A stretch of DNA of 64,000 nt from Planomicrobium stackebrandtii (GTDB taxonomy: Bacteria > Bacillota > Bacilli > Bacillales_A > Planococcaceae), in the NCBI RefSeq assembly GCF_030814955.1, contig NZ_JAUSWB010000006.1:1-64000 (forward strand), written 5' to 3'. The translations under genes and the position numbers were made by a program. This document shows positions 19,431-28,177 of this stretch, one piece after another. The notes below the pieces were generated by a model that saw only the letters and a program-made list of their open reading frames with translations, had not been told where the DNA came from and did no database searches. Each line of letters begins with the position of its first letter. Position 1 is the stretch's first letter.

Positions 19431-19740
19431 TCAGTGACGAATATTTTTTTCCTGCCAGCCCTCGAAATTTTTCCGGCCGGGCAGTCCTGCAATGAAGCAT
19501 CGCAGAAAAAATAATTTCGCCGGCTGCCGGCTTTCGTAAAAAATAGCGTGCCGATCAAACCATCACGAGCCTTTCCGATGCCTATCCATACTGCATACCC
19601 TGTTCCCAAGGCAATAGTCGTCAAGGCTAAAGACAATGGCCCGAAACTAAGTGCCCAGACAAAATGGGCGACGCTGCATATAATTTTTCTGCTGCATCAA
19701 AAACAACTTTAAAAAATCTTGCCGCAGCCAAAATCAACCC
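19431..19740 (-). pseudogene. decayed small multidrug resistance (SMR) transporter
   Basis: Pieces of an SMR/EmrE-type pump can be read in different frames on the minus strand: LILAAARFFKVVFDAAEKL (first helix), then HFVWALSFGPLSLALTTIALGTGYAVWIGIG in another frame (third helix and the GTGYAVWIGIG signature), then ESRQPAKLFFLRCFIAGLPG in a third frame (fourth helix). At least two frameshifts and an internal loss are needed to join them. The usual helix-1 glutamate appears as Lys (FFKVVF). The 5' end stops at the terminator of the gene at 19768. Confidence 0.62.
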
Positions 19741-19741
19741 G

Positions 19742-19773
19742 AAAAAAATAATACCTGTTTCCAGGTATTATTT
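19742..19773 (-). terminator. terminator of the gene at 19768-20538
   Basis: AAATAATACCTG and its exact complement form a 12-bp stem (19746-19773) followed by a T-run on the minus strand. The stop codon TAA of the gene lies within the stem. Confidence 0.82.
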
Positions 19774-20538
19774 CCATACTTTTTGTTTTCTGTCGTAGAC
19801 GATTTTACGTGAAATCCCCTGCTTTGTGTATTCTTCAATATCGGACCAGAACTCGTCGAGAAAGGAGATTTCCTCTACCGGACGAATATGCAATTCGATG
19901 GTGTTCTTTGTTTTTTCGGGGTCTGCCAGTGAGATGAGCACGCCTTCACGGTAATTCTTCTTTAGAGATTGCAGAATTTCGGCAGGCAGTTCCGGAATCA
20001 GGTCTTTAGATTTTCGGCGCCAGAAATTCTGTCCATTCTCTTCCCGACGAATTAAGTACGTGAAATAATTTCCGACAAGCTCATTCAGGCGCTCTAATTT
20101 GCGGAAGTAAATTTTTGTGGTTTCTTCTTCTTCGCTGGATAGATAGACAAACTCATTTTGAAGGGTCGAGTAAAATGGTGTCTTGACTGGTTCTTTTTTA
20201 TGGCCGATGTACAACAGTTCTGCTTGTTCCTGGGGCGTCAGGGAATTTAATTGTTTTTCACTTTTGAAATCAATCCAGCAAAATTCGCTTTTTTTGTTTG
20301 CCCGCGCTTTCCGCAGCTGCCCAAACTCTTCCTGTGTAGCGAATTCCATATGAGTGTGCATGTTAAAAGAGGCATCTTCGTATGGGTGTTTTAACAACAA
20401 CAGATTTTTAGGCAATTTCATCGCATCCAAAAAATGGGCAAAGGTAAGTCCGCTGAATAAGGCAAACTGATCAGATTCGTTCAGATAAATATATAAATGC
20501 TGTATGTAAGCATCCGTGTTCAACGGTTTTTTTACCAT
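19768..20538 (-). CDS. conserved hypothetical protein, unrecognised
   Basis: A 256-residue soluble, highly charged protein without signal peptide or membrane segments. Visible features are a His/Met segment (HPYEDASFNMHTHMEF, about 55-70), an acidic EEEETT stretch, and a C-terminal half rich in charged residues. I do not recognise the family. The start is the ATG at 20538, which has GGAGTGGGG just upstream; an in-frame GTG lies nine bases further up. It is a single-gene unit, divergent from the SEDS gene at 20698. Confidence 0.75.
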   Translation of the reverse strand: MVKKPLNTDAYIQHLYIYLNESDQFALFSGLTFAHFLDAMKLPKNLLLLKHPYEDASFNMHTHMEFATQEEFGQLRKARANKKSEFCWIDFKSEKQLNSLTPQEQAELLYIGHKKEPVKTPFYSTLQNEFVYLSSEEEETTKIYFRKLERLNELVGNYFTYLIRREENGQNFWRRKSKDLIPELPAEILQSLKKNYREGVLISLADPEKTKNTIELHIRPVEEISFLDEFWSDIEEYTKQGISRKIVYDRKQKVWK

Positions 20539-20697
20539 ATCCCCCACTCCATTCCATTTTCTATTATACGACCAAAAGGGCTAAATATGAAACATCTCTG
20601 CTTCAAATGCGTCATTACTTTTGTCATGCGCATATTACAGATTTATACGTTATAATATATTCCGACTCATAATAATAAAAAGTACAGGTGAAAATAC

Positions 20698-21879
20698 ATG
20701 CAAACTAACAAAAGCTTCACCGATCGGATCGATTGGTCGCTGGCTTTCCTCTTATTTCTGTTCTTTATCGTCAGCTTGGTGGCTATTTCCTCAGCTCAGA
20801 CTTCCGGTCAGTATTTAACGAATTTCGTCCCAAGACAAGCTTTATTTTACATCATTTCTACTGGAATGATTGCGGTATTGATGTATTTCGATCCAGAACA
20901 ATATAAAAAGATGGCTTATTATTTATACGGATTCGGCATTTTACTGCTTGTTCTGTTAATGATTTCGCCAGACGGCGTAGGCCAAATAGCCGAACCGGTC
21001 AATGGAGCCAAAGCCTGGTTCCATACGCCATTTGTCAATATTCAGCCGGCTGAATTTATGAAAACCTTCTATATACTTGCACTCGCAAAAATGATTTCTA
21101 CCCACCATGAACAAAACCTGCTGAAATCCATCAAATCCGACTTTTATTTACTTGGAAAAATTGCCCTTTGTCTAGCCATACCTCTGGGCTTTATCCTGCT
21201 GCAGCCTGATTTAGGAACTGCTCTGGTGTTTATCGCAATCACTTTAGCTATTGTCGTGGTTTCAGGAATCTCCTGGAAAATCATTGCGCCCAGCTTTGGC
21301 GGGGTTGCTGTCGTTGGCACGTTGCTGCTGTGGATGACCATCAATGCCCAGGATTTCCTGTCCAATGCTTTTGGTTTAAAGCCTTACATGTTTGAACGGA
21401 TTTATACATGGCTCGATCCTTACTCTTATGCAGAAGCCGGCGGATACAACCTGATTGCTGCGATGAACGCCATTGGCTCGGGTGAAGTGTTCGGAAAAGG
21501 CTACCAGGGACGCCAAGTCTATGTACCGGAAAACCATACAGATTTTATCTTCACTGTTATCTCGGAAGACTTCGGATTTATCGGTGCCAGCGCCGTCATT
21601 ATCCTATTCTTTATGCTGATTTACCACTTGACCAAAATCACACTGCAATTCAAAGACACATTCAGTACCTATGTATGTGCAGGAATTATCGCGATGATTA
21701 CATTCCATGTATTCCAAAACATCGGCATGACGATTCAACTTTTGCCAATCACCGGGATTCCGCTTCCTTTTATCAGCTACGGAGGCAGTTCATTGATCGG
21801 CAACATGCTGGCACTTGGCATAGTCTTCAGCATGAAATTCCATCATAAAAACTACATGTTCGATAAAAGCAAAAAATAA
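20698..21879 (+). CDS. RodA/FtsW-type SEDS peptidoglycan polymerase
   Basis: A 393-residue membrane protein with about ten transmembrane helices. It carries the SEDS signatures NGAKAWFH...IQPAEFMK, QPDLGTAL with the catalytic aspartate at Asp171, and GGSSLIGNM near the C terminus. SEDS proteins polymerise lipid II into glycan strands with a partner PBP. RodA (elongation) is more likely than FtsW because of the outlying location and its lack of division-cluster neighbours, but paralog assignment is uncertain. AGGTGA lies upstream of the ATG. Confidence 0.9.
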   Translation: MQTNKSFTDRIDWSLAFLLFLFFIVSLVAISSAQTSGQYLTNFVPRQALFYIISTGMIAVLMYFDPEQYKKMAYYLYGFGILLLVLLMISPDGVGQIAEPVNGAKAWFHTPFVNIQPAEFMKTFYILALAKMISTHHEQNLLKSIKSDFYLLGKIALCLAIPLGFILLQPDLGTALVFIAITLAIVVVSGISWKIIAPSFGGVAVVGTLLLWMTINAQDFLSNAFGLKPYMFERIYTWLDPYSYAEAGGYNLIAAMNAIGSGEVFGKGYQGRQVYVPENHTDFIFTVISEDFGFIGASAVIILFFMLIYHLTKITLQFKDTFSTYVCAGIIAMITFHVFQNIGMTIQLLPITGIPLPFISYGGSSLIGNMLALGIVFSMKFHHKNYMFDKSKK

Positions 21880-21880
21880 A

Positions 21881-21910
21881 AACTCCGACTTCCTGCGTCG
21901 GAGTTTTTAT
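21881..21910. terminator. bidirectional terminator
   Basis: AAAACTCCGAC pairs with GTCGGAGTTTT, with A-rich and T-rich flanks on both sides. It lies between the convergent SEDS gene and the small gene at 21907. Confidence 0.85.
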
Positions 21911-22047
21911 TGTTGAGATTGCGCTTGAATTGGTTGAGGCAAGCCAATCGCTTTTATTAATTCAACGCGGGATTTTGTGATTTTTGCTTGGATTCCAAGT
22001 TTCGATAAATTTGAAACAATATTGCGAACATCCACATTTTTCGCCAT
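21907..22047 (-). CDS. small conserved-looking protein, 46 residues
   Basis: A 46-residue protein (beginning MAKNVDVRNIVSNLSKLGIQ, ending in a Gln-rich tail). The start at 22047 has a strong GAGGTGAT site; the longer in-frame extension to 22116 has none. It is soluble, with a basic helix-rich core. I do not recognise it. It ends in the bidirectional terminator shared with the SEDS gene. Confidence 0.7.
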   Translation of the reverse strand: MAKNVDVRNIVSNLSKLGIQAKITKSRVELIKAIGLPQPIQAQSQQ

Positions 22048-22218
22048 CCATATCACCTCTTTTAATTTTTCATTGCTTATAGGAACGTATATGAACTTGC
22101 CATGTTTCAGGGGCAAGGTATAAATTGTTGACTTTTCTGTGTCTATGTTTATAATACCATCATTTCAGGATTTTAAACTTATCATTTTGATGACAATTGC
22201 GAATATGATGTAAATCGC

Positions 22219-22247
22219 TTGATTTATATACCCCTAAGAGGTATGCT
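22219..22247 (+). promoter_or_regulatory. csoR-copZ promoter with embedded CsoR operator
   Basis: TTGATT (22219-22224) and TATGCT (22242-22247) are 17 bases apart, and the spacer is almost entirely the pseudo-palindrome ATACCCCTAAGAGGTAT (22228-22244). A GC-tract palindrome of this TACCC...GGTA form is the typical operator of copper-sensing CsoR repressors. Copper-bound CsoR would leave the site and allow transcription. Confidence 0.8.
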
Positions 22248-22279
22248 GGAGTCAGAAATAAAGATGGGAGGATCTTCAG

Positions 22280-22603
22280 ATGAGCGAACTGATTGAAGAA
22301 CCCTTTGTAATGGATAACTCTTGCCGCAAAAGCCATCACCCCCTGTCTGTAAAACGGGATTTGACCAACCGGTTGAATCGTATAGAAGGCCAGGTCCGCG
22401 GCATTAAAGGCATGGTGGAGAAAGATGTTTACTGCGATGACATCATTACGCAGCTTGCCGCCACTCAATCTGCATTAAACAGTGTCACCAAAGTTTTGCT
22501 GGAAGGCCATTTGAAGGGCTGCGTCAAAGACCGGCTGGAAAATGGAGAAGAAGAAGTGTTGGACGAATTGCTTATCACGATTCAAAAAATGATGCGTAAA
22601 TAA
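22280..22603 (+). CDS. csoR: CsoR copper-sensing repressor
   Basis: A 107-residue all-helical DUF156-family repressor. The copper ligands Cys52, His77 and Cys81 (the C-H-C triad, in VYCDD and EGHLKGC) are all present, which separates CsoR from formaldehyde-type (FrmR) and nickel-type (RcnR) relatives. The cluster csoR-copZ-copA and two matching operators support copper sensing. Cu(I) binding releases DNA. Confidence 0.93.
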   Translation: MSELIEEPFVMDNSCRKSHHPLSVKRDLTNRLNRIEGQVRGIKGMVEKDVYCDDIITQLAATQSALNSVTKVLLEGHLKGCVKDRLENGEEEVLDELLITIQKMMRK

Positions 22604-22618
22604 AAGGAGGAATTTTTT

Positions 22619-22840
22619 ATGAAAGAACAAATCAACTTGCAAGTCAGCGGCATGACATGCCAACATTGCGTGAGCTCAGTAAAAGATAGCGTTATGGCTT
22701 TACCCGGCATCGACAAAGTCGAAGTGTCTCTAGAAAACGGTTCTGTTGATGTCGCTTACGATGGAGCGGCAGTCGAAGTCAACCAAATTGCGGAAGCAAT
22801 TGAAGATCAAGGGTACGATGTTGCAATGTTAAGCGAATAA
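22619..22840 (+). CDS. copZ: copper chaperone CopZ
   Basis: A 73-residue single HMA domain with the Cu(I)-binding motif GMTCQHC (Cys14, Cys17). It carries Cu(I) in the cytoplasm and hands it to CopA. AAAGGAGG lies just upstream of the ATG, and the gene follows csoR by 15 bases. A hairpin terminator includes its stop codon. Confidence 0.96.
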   Translation: MKEQINLQVSGMTCQHCVSSVKDSVMALPGIDKVEVSLENGSVDVAYDGAAVEVNQIAEAIEDQGYDVAMLSE

Positions 22841-22865
22841 CTGCGGAAACGCAGTTATTTTTTTC
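22837..22865 (+). terminator. terminator after copZ
   Basis: ATAACTGC pairs with GCAGTTAT around GGAAAC and is followed by a long T-run. The stem includes the copZ stop codon. It separates csoR-copZ from copA, which then needs its own promoter or readthrough. Confidence 0.8.
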
Positions 22866-22873
22866 AAAATAAT

Positions 22874-22890
22874 ATACCCCCAATAGGTAT
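22874..22890 (+). promoter_or_regulatory. second CsoR operator, upstream of copA
   Basis: ATACCCCCAATAGGTAT repeats the operator found upstream of csoR (same ATACCCC start and AGGTAT end). It lies between the copZ terminator and the copA start, so copA appears to have separate copper-responsive control. The exact -35/-10 elements are unclear. Confidence 0.72.
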
Positions 22891-22916
22891 ATATCTTCCA
22901 AAAGGATGGGATTGTT

Positions 22917-25304
22917 ATGAGCACTAAACAAACTGAGCTGGCGATTACCGGCATGACGTGCGCCGCCTGTGCGAACCGCGTCGAAAAAGGGCTTCAAAAA
23001 ATGCCTGGCGTTTCAGAAGCCAGCGTCAACTTCGCCACTGAAAAAGCTTCGGTGATCTTTGACGACAGCCAGGCATCCATGACAGATGTCCAGCACAAAG
23101 TAGAGCAATTGGGATATGGCGTGCAACAGGAAGAAATTGATTTTTCCATACAGGGCATGACCTGTGCCAATTGCTCAGCACGCATAGAAAAAGTGTTGAA
23201 TAAAATGGAAGGTGTTCAATTGGCCAATGTCAATCTGGCGATGGAAACCGGACATGTATCCTACAATCCCGGAACTGTCACTCCCGAGGACTTTGTCAAA
23301 CGAATTCAGTCACTGGGTTATGATGCCGTCCTCAATCAGAAAACCGAAGAAGCGACAGACCACAAAGAACAGGAAATTAAAAAGAAAACACGTCTGTTCT
23401 GGATTTCTGCTGCTCTTTCTCTTCCATTGCTATGGACCATGTTCAGCCATTTTTCCTTTACTTCATGGATGTATGTACCTGAAATCCTCATGAACCCGCT
23501 CGTTCAATGGGCATTGGCAACACCAGTCCAATTTTGGATTGGCGCTTCCTTCTATAAAGGAGCCTACTTTGCATTGAGAAATAAATCTGCCAATATGGAT
23601 GTTCTGGTCGCCCTTGGCACATCAGCCGCTTATTTTTACAGCGTCTATCTGGTTCTGGCAAACTGGAATATGGGGCATAACATGGGCTTGTATTTTGAGA
23701 CCAGTGCTGTTTTGATCACTTTGATCATTTTAGGAAAAGTTTTTGAAGCAAGAGCCAAAGGCCGTTCTTCTGACGCCATCAAAAAGCTGATGAAGCTGCA
23801 GCCGCAGCATGCCTTGGTTGAACGTGGGGACGAGTTTATCAGCTTGCCGATCTCAGAAGTGAAAACCGGAGATATCCTGTTGATAAAACCTGGGGCCTCC
23901 ATCCCGGTTGATGCAGCTGTCCTTTCAGGCAACTCGGCTGTAGATGAATCCATGCTGACAGGTGAAAGCTTGCCGGTCGACAAAGAAACGGGTGACGCGG
24001 TATTTGCGGCCACCGTCAATTCCAATGGGTCGCTTCGTGTACGAGCCGATAAAATCGGCAAAGATACCGTCTTATCGAATATCATTCGCGTCGTTGAACA
24101 GGCGCAAGGCTCTAAAGCGCCTATCCAGCGGCTTGCTGACCAAATCTCCAGCATCTTTGTTCCGATCGTCGTAGGGATTGCCATTGCCACATTTATCGTT
24201 TGGTATTTCCTGGTTGCACCCGGCAACTTTGCCGCTGCACTTGAAAGCACCATCGCGGTTCTGGTCATCGCCTGCCCTTGTGCACTTGGTCTCGCTACAC
24301 CGACCTCCGTCATGGCTGGTTCGGGCCGGGCTGCCGAGCAGGGTGTCCTGTTCAAAACCGCAGAATCCCTGGAGAATACCAAACACATCGATACTGTCGT
24401 TCTGGATAAAACGGGCACCATCACCAACGGGCGTCCTGTCGTAACAGACTTTATTCCGGCAGGTGATTTTGATTTGGATGAGTTGAAGAATTTGGCGGCC
24501 AGTGCCGAAAGCCAATCCGAACACCCGGTGGCGCAGGCCATCTCTGAGTATGGTGTATCATCCTTGAGCGTCAGTCGTTTTAGCGCGGTTCCGGGGCACG
24601 GCATCCGCGCAACAGTAGCCAATCGGGAAGTAGTTATGGGAAATCGGGCCCTGATGGACGGGCTTGAGCTTGATGAAGCCCAGGCTGAAGCTTTTGAACG
24701 CGACGGAAAGACCGTTATGTTCATCGCAGTTGATGGGCAATACAGCGGCCTTATCGCAGTAGCAGATACCATTAAGGACACCGCAAAACAAGCGGTCCAG
24801 GAAATGAAAAATATGGGGCTCCATGTTGTCATGCTGACAGGAGACCAAGAACGGACAGCATCAGCTATTGCCAAACAAGTTGGCATCGATGAAGTGTTTG
24901 CAGGCGTCCTCCCTGCTGAAAAAGCAGATGTGGTGCTGAAGCTTCAAGCGCAAGGCCGGCGCGTCGCAATGGCCGGAGACGGCTTGAACGATGCACCCGC
25001 GCTAGCCAGCGCAGATGTCGGCATGGCTATGGGCACCGGAACGGCCATTGCCATGGAAGCGGCCGATGTCACCTTGATGCAAGGCGATTTGATGCGCGTC
25101 GTTGATGCCATTCAGATGAGCCGATTGACGGTCCGGAATATCAAGCAAAACTTGTTTTGGGCACTTGCCTACAATTCCATCGGCATTCCAATTGCTGCAG
25201 CCGGTTTCCTGGCTCCGTGGCTTGCTGGTGCAGCCATGGCGTTCAGTTCCGTATCGGTTGTCATGAATGCATTGCGCCTCCAGCGCGTGAAATTGGATAA
25301 ATGA
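22917..25304 (+). CDS. copA: Cu(I)-exporting P1B-type ATPase CopA
   Basis: A 795-residue P1B-1 ATPase that pumps Cu(I) out of the cell. Two N-terminal HMA domains ([13 protein letters not shown] near residue 12, [13 protein letters not shown] near 80) precede eight membrane segments. The transmembrane CPC motif is at residues 453-455 and the phosphorylated Asp497 lies in DKTGT. TGES, SEHP and GDGLNDAP follow. The C-terminal membrane pair carries the YN and MAFSSVSVV motifs of copper pumps. It works with CopZ encoded upstream. Confidence 0.97.
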   Translation: MSTKQTELAITGMTCAACANRVEKGLQKMPGVSEASVNFATEKASVIFDDSQASMTDVQHKVEQLGYGVQQEEIDFSIQGMTCANCSARIEKVLNKMEGVQLANVNLAMETGHVSYNPGTVTPEDFVKRIQSLGYDAVLNQKTEEATDHKEQEIKKKTRLFWISAALSLPLLWTMFSHFSFTSWMYVPEILMNPLVQWALATPVQFWIGASFYKGAYFALRNKSANMDVLVALGTSAAYFYSVYLVLANWNMGHNMGLYFETSAVLITLIILGKVFEARAKGRSSDAIKKLMKLQPQHALVERGDEFISLPISEVKTGDILLIKPGASIPVDAAVLSGNSAVDESMLTGESLPVDKETGDAVFAATVNSNGSLRVRADKIGKDTVLSNIIRVVEQAQGSKAPIQRLADQISSIFVPIVVGIAIATFIVWYFLVAPGNFAAALESTIAVLVIACPCALGLATPTSVMAGSGRAAEQGVLFKTAESLENTKHIDTVVLDKTGTITNGRPVVTDFIPAGDFDLDELKNLAASAESQSEHPVAQAISEYGVSSLSVSRFSAVPGHGIRATVANREVVMGNRALMDGLELDEAQAEAFERDGKTVMFIAVDGQYSGLIAVADTIKDTAKQAVQEMKNMGLHVVMLTGDQERTASAIAKQVGIDEVFAGVLPAEKADVVLKLQAQGRRVAMAGDGLNDAPALASADVGMAMGTGTAIAMEAADVTLMQGDLMRVVDAIQMSRLTVRNIKQNLFWALAYNSIGIPIAAAGFLAPWLAGAAMAFSSVSVVMNALRLQRVKLDK

Positions 25305-25318
25305 CAATCAGTTTGCCG

Positions 25319-25345
25319 AAGAGGTCCAGAAATGGGCCTCTTTTT
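25319..25345 (+). terminator. terminator after copA
   Basis: AAGAGGTCC pairs with GGGCCTCTT (one G-T pair) and runs into five T. It lies 15 bases past the copA stop. Confidence 0.8.
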
Positions 25346-25419
25346 CCTGTCATTGTTCTATAGATGAAACAAGAGTAAAATAAGGGCATATTCTTTTGAG
25401 AAAGCAGGAACCTCTTCTT

Positions 25420-26601
25420 ATGAAAAAAACCATTTTACTGCTGATGTCTGTCCAGTTTTTCGTTTACTTGGGATTTGGTATTATCATCCCTATTTTACCT
25501 GAAGTCGTTGTTCAGCAAGGCTACTCGGAAATCCACGTTGGCGGCCTGATCACCATCTATGCGCTGTCTTCTTTTTTCACTGCCCCGCTATGGGGAAAGC
25601 TTTCGGACAAAACGGGCCGCAAGAAACTGATCCTTGTCGGCTTGGCCGGATTCTGCTTAAGTTTCTTCCTGTTTTCGCTGTTCCTCGATAACTTGGCATT
25701 GCTCTACCTTTCGCGCATTGTCGGCGGCTTGTTCTCGGGTGCACTTTACACCGCTGTAACAGGATACGTGGCAGACATCACAACAAACGAAGAACGCAAT
25801 AAATACATGGGGCTTCTTGGCATGTCGATTGGCCTTGGATTTATTTTCGGACCTGCCATTGGCGGATTGCTCGGTTCAGTCTCCCTCTCTCTCCCGTTCA
25901 CGGTATCTGCGGTTCTTGTTCTGCTGTTGATGGGCTACGCAAGCCTTGTTTTAAAAGAACCTGTCCGAAAAGGCGAAGCAGTGAAGCGTGCGCTTTTGCC
26001 AAAAGGCTCAAGCACACTTTGGCAATTCCGCATCCGGTATTTGTTCCTGTTTTCATTTATGGTGACTTTCCTGCTCGCCGGATTGGAATCAACTTTCCAA
26101 CTGTTCCAAATCGACCAAATTGAAATTACACCGCTTCAGCTCGGCTACTTATTTATAGCCAGCGGACTTGTAGACGCTGCAATCCAGGGCGGCGTTGTTC
26201 GCCGCATCAAAGATGGTGCCGAAACAAAATGGATTATCGGTGCGCAAATTGTTACAGCTCTCGGTTTAGTGATCCTGCCCTTTACCAGCAGCCTGATTTT
26301 TGCCGGTGTTGCCCTCAGCATCTTTACTGCCGGCAATGCCTTGGCACGAACTGCCTTGGTGTCGCTGACCTCTAAAGAATCAGGCGGCAAATACGGGACA
26401 GCTGCCGGCATGACGTATTCAATGGACAATCTTGGCCGCATCATCGGGCCATTGACGTTTACATGGCTGCTGACGATGCAAGCCGGCAGCATTTATTTTT
26501 TATCGGCCGCTTTAGCGATTGCCAGCATCCTGCTGATCCTGCTCTATAAAGCTTCCACTAAAACTTTGCGAACAACAGGAAAAGCCAGTGCTTCTGTATA
26601 A
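25420..26601 (+). CDS. MFS drug-efflux-type transporter (NorA/Bmr-like)
   Basis: A 393-residue, 12-helix major facilitator protein. Motif A is GKLSDKTGRKK between helices 2 and 3, and motif C of the drug/H+ antiporters (GMSIGLGFIFGPAIGG) is in helix 5. This places it with the Bmr/NorA/TetA-type antiporters. Substrate cannot be read from sequence. I chose the ATG at 25420; the in-frame TTG at 25396 has no ribosome binding site. It lies after the copA terminator, so a role in copper is not implied. Confidence 0.85.
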   Translation: MKKTILLLMSVQFFVYLGFGIIIPILPEVVVQQGYSEIHVGGLITIYALSSFFTAPLWGKLSDKTGRKKLILVGLAGFCLSFFLFSLFLDNLALLYLSRIVGGLFSGALYTAVTGYVADITTNEERNKYMGLLGMSIGLGFIFGPAIGGLLGSVSLSLPFTVSAVLVLLLMGYASLVLKEPVRKGEAVKRALLPKGSSTLWQFRIRYLFLFSFMVTFLLAGLESTFQLFQIDQIEITPLQLGYLFIASGLVDAAIQGGVVRRIKDGAETKWIIGAQIVTALGLVILPFTSSLIFAGVALSIFTAGNALARTALVSLTSKESGGKYGTAAGMTYSMDNLGRIIGPLTFTWLLTMQAGSIYFLSAALAIASILLILLYKASTKTLRTTGKASASV

Positions 26602-26619
26602 AAACTATAAGTTTAACTA

Positions 26620-26650
26620 AAAAAGCATCGCTGAGAGCGGTGCTTTTGTG
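26620..26650 (+). terminator. terminator after the MFS gene
   Basis: AAAAGCATCGCT pairs with AGCGGTGCTTTT around GAG. It could serve both the MFS gene and the convergent DUF5658 gene. Confidence 0.7.
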
Positions 26651-26673
26651 ATGGGGAATAGGGGATCCTTATC

Positions 26674-27018
26674 TCACATATAAAAAATCAGCCAAAATAC
26701 ATGCAACATCATAATGAAGCCGTATAGCGAATTAACACCAATAAAGGCGCAGCGCCAAATGCGGGACTGAATCCAGATAAAAGGCGTGTAAAGAAAACCG
26801 AAAAGGCAAAGAGATAAGAAAAGCTTTGTCGCTAAAAGTGTCAGTGGAGAGAATGATGCCAATAATGGATTTGCCTCGGTTATGGCTCCAAATGAAAGAC
26901 CTATATAAGTTAACAGCCCATCGAGGAAATTCAAGATAACCAAACTCCAGACATGCTTCCTTAAAGGCGCTTTGCGCTTTTCCATCCCTATGTGCCACAT
27001 CCTCACTCGATCAGTCAT
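26674..27018 (-). CDS. DUF5658-type membrane protein
   Basis: A 114-residue protein with three or four membrane segments and the family-like pattern LNFLDGLLTYIGLSFGAITEANPLL. Function is unknown. The start is uncertain: ATG at 27018 lacks a site, while ATG codons follow at 27000 and 26985, the former directly behind GTGAGG. A sigma-B-like promoter (GTCTAA-N14-GGGTAA) lies 18-43 bases upstream of the first ATG, suggesting general-stress control. Confidence 0.75.
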   Translation of the reverse strand: MTDRVRMWHIGMEKRKAPLRKHVWSLVILNFLDGLLTYIGLSFGAITEANPLLASFSPLTLLATKLFLSLCLFGFLYTPFIWIQSRIWRCAFIGVNSLYGFIMMLHVFWLIFYM

Positions 27019-27035
27019 GTGTACTTAGTAATGGA

Positions 27036-27061
27036 TTACCCAAAAAACATTATTTTTAGAC
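27036..27061 (-). promoter_or_regulatory. candidate sigma-B promoter of the DUF5658 gene
   Basis: Minus strand GTCTAA (27056-27061), 14-base spacer, GGGTAA (27036-27041). It differs from GTTTAA/GGGTAT at two positions in total. Confidence 0.65.
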
Positions 27062-27126
27062 AACAAAACCAGGTATTTATTCACATATTTTAACCCTTCC
27101 GCATTAACTCCTTGTGAATTCCATTA

Positions 27127-27165
27127 AAAAACTGGCAGACACCCAAAAGGCGCCTGCCAGTTTTA
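27127..27165 (-). terminator. terminator after the SDR gene
   Basis: ACTGGCAG pairs with CTGCCAGT (with AAAA/TTTT extending the stem) about 45 bases past the SDR stop codon. The minus strand runs into T6. Confidence 0.78.
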
Positions 27166-27207
27166 AAAATTAAATTTCGCCGGAATTAAACGGCGCTTCC
27201 GCTCCCC

Positions 27208-28068
27208 TTAGTAAGGTGATCCCCCATTAATATGGAGAACCTGCCCTGTGACGTAAGAGGAGTCGTCGGACGCCAGGTAGACATAGCCTGGTGCCAGTTC
27301 GTCCGGCTGCCCTGGACGCTGCATCGGTGAATCGGTTCCAAAGCCTTCCACCGTTTCGGCATCGAAGGATGCGGGAATGAGCGGTGTCCAGATTGGACCA
27401 GGTGCTATGCCGTTAACCCGAATCCCTTCTTTGACAAGAGAACCTGATAAAGCACGGGTAAATGCCAGAATGGCTCCTTTTGTTGACGAATAATCAATCA
27501 ATGTCGGCTCCCCGCGGAAAGCGGTAATGGAGGTCGTGTTGATAATGGATGCTCCAGGTTTTAAGTGGTCCAATGCCGCTTTAGTCAAATGGAACATGCT
27601 GAAAATATTAGTGCGGAATGTCCGCTCCAGCTGTTCTGCAGTAATATCTTTCAGAGACTGCTGGACATACTGTTCGGCTGCATTATTGACCAGCACATCC
27701 AATTTGCCGAATTCATCGATCACTTTCCGGATTACTTCCTTGCAAAAAGATTCATCCCCGATATCTCCAGCGATCAGCAGGCAACGGCGTCCTTCCTGCT
27801 CGACAAATTTCTTCGTTTCTTCCGCGTCTTCATGTTCATCAAGATAGGCGATTGCGACATCCGCCCCTTCTTTCGCAAACGCAAGCGCTACGGCACGGCC
27901 AATTCCGCTGTCCCCTCCGGTAATTAATGCTGTTTTGTCAGGCAGCCGATGGGCCTGGCCAGCCAAGTTTCCTTTGAAATCCGGTTTAGGGTCCATTTCT
28001 GCTTCAAATCCCGGTTGCCTTTCCTGTTCCTGTGCCGGTACATTTTCTGGTTTGTTTTTATCCATCAT
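27208..28068 (-). CDS. SDR family oxidoreductase (YhdF/YhxD-like)
   Basis: A 286-residue short-chain dehydrogenase. The N-terminal 40 residues are a charged extension, followed by the cofactor motif GGDSGIG (51-57), NNAAEQ near 129, and catalytic Ser180, Tyr193 and Lys197 (YSSTK). The C-terminal GPIWTPLIPASF and VTGQVLHINGG are typical. Relatives in Bacillus (YhdF, YhxD and similar) are general-stress proteins of unclear substrate. GAGAGGA lies six bases before the ATG. A sigma-B-like promoter is 40-65 bases upstream. Confidence 0.9.
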   Translation of the reverse strand: MMDKNKPENVPAQEQERQPGFEAEMDPKPDFKGNLAGQAHRLPDKTALITGGDSGIGRAVALAFAKEGADVAIAYLDEHEDAEETKKFVEQEGRRCLLIAGDIGDESFCKEVIRKVIDEFGKLDVLVNNAAEQYVQQSLKDITAEQLERTFRTNIFSMFHLTKAALDHLKPGASIINTTSITAFRGEPTLIDYSSTKGAILAFTRALSGSLVKEGIRVNGIAPGPIWTPLIPASFDAETVEGFGTDSPMQRPGQPDELAPGYVYLASDDSSYVTGQVLHINGGSPY

Positions 28069-28107
28069 TCATCATCCTCTCACTTAAATAGTATGGTTTT
28101 TCCGGTT

Positions 28108-28133
28108 TTTCCCTTATTCTTACAAACTAAAAC
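28108..28133 (-). promoter_or_regulatory. candidate sigma-B promoter of the SDR gene
   Basis: Minus strand GTTTTA (28128-28133), 14-base spacer, GGGAAA (28108-28113). The -35 fits well and the -10 less well. Known membership of YhdF-like SDRs in the sigma-B regulon of Bacillus supports the call. Confidence 0.55.
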
Positions 28134-28139
28134 TATTCA

Positions 28140-28177
28140 TGAAAAAAGCCAGCTCCTCTTACTTACAGAGGTTCTGG
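28140..28177 (-). terminator. terminator of the MFS gene at 28163
   Basis: On the minus strand AGCCAG-AACCTCT pairs with AGAGG-AGCTGGCT and is followed by six T. The stop codon (28163-28165) is in the loop. Confidence 0.75.

Noticed and set aside
22280-22603. Formaldehyde-sensing FrmR instead of CsoR
   Set aside because: The Cys-His-Cys copper triad is complete, and copZ, copA and two copper-type operators are adjacent.
23645-24886. 413-codon minus-strand frame opposite copA
   Set aside because: It is antisense to conserved P-type ATPase motifs and has no family resemblance or ribosome binding site.
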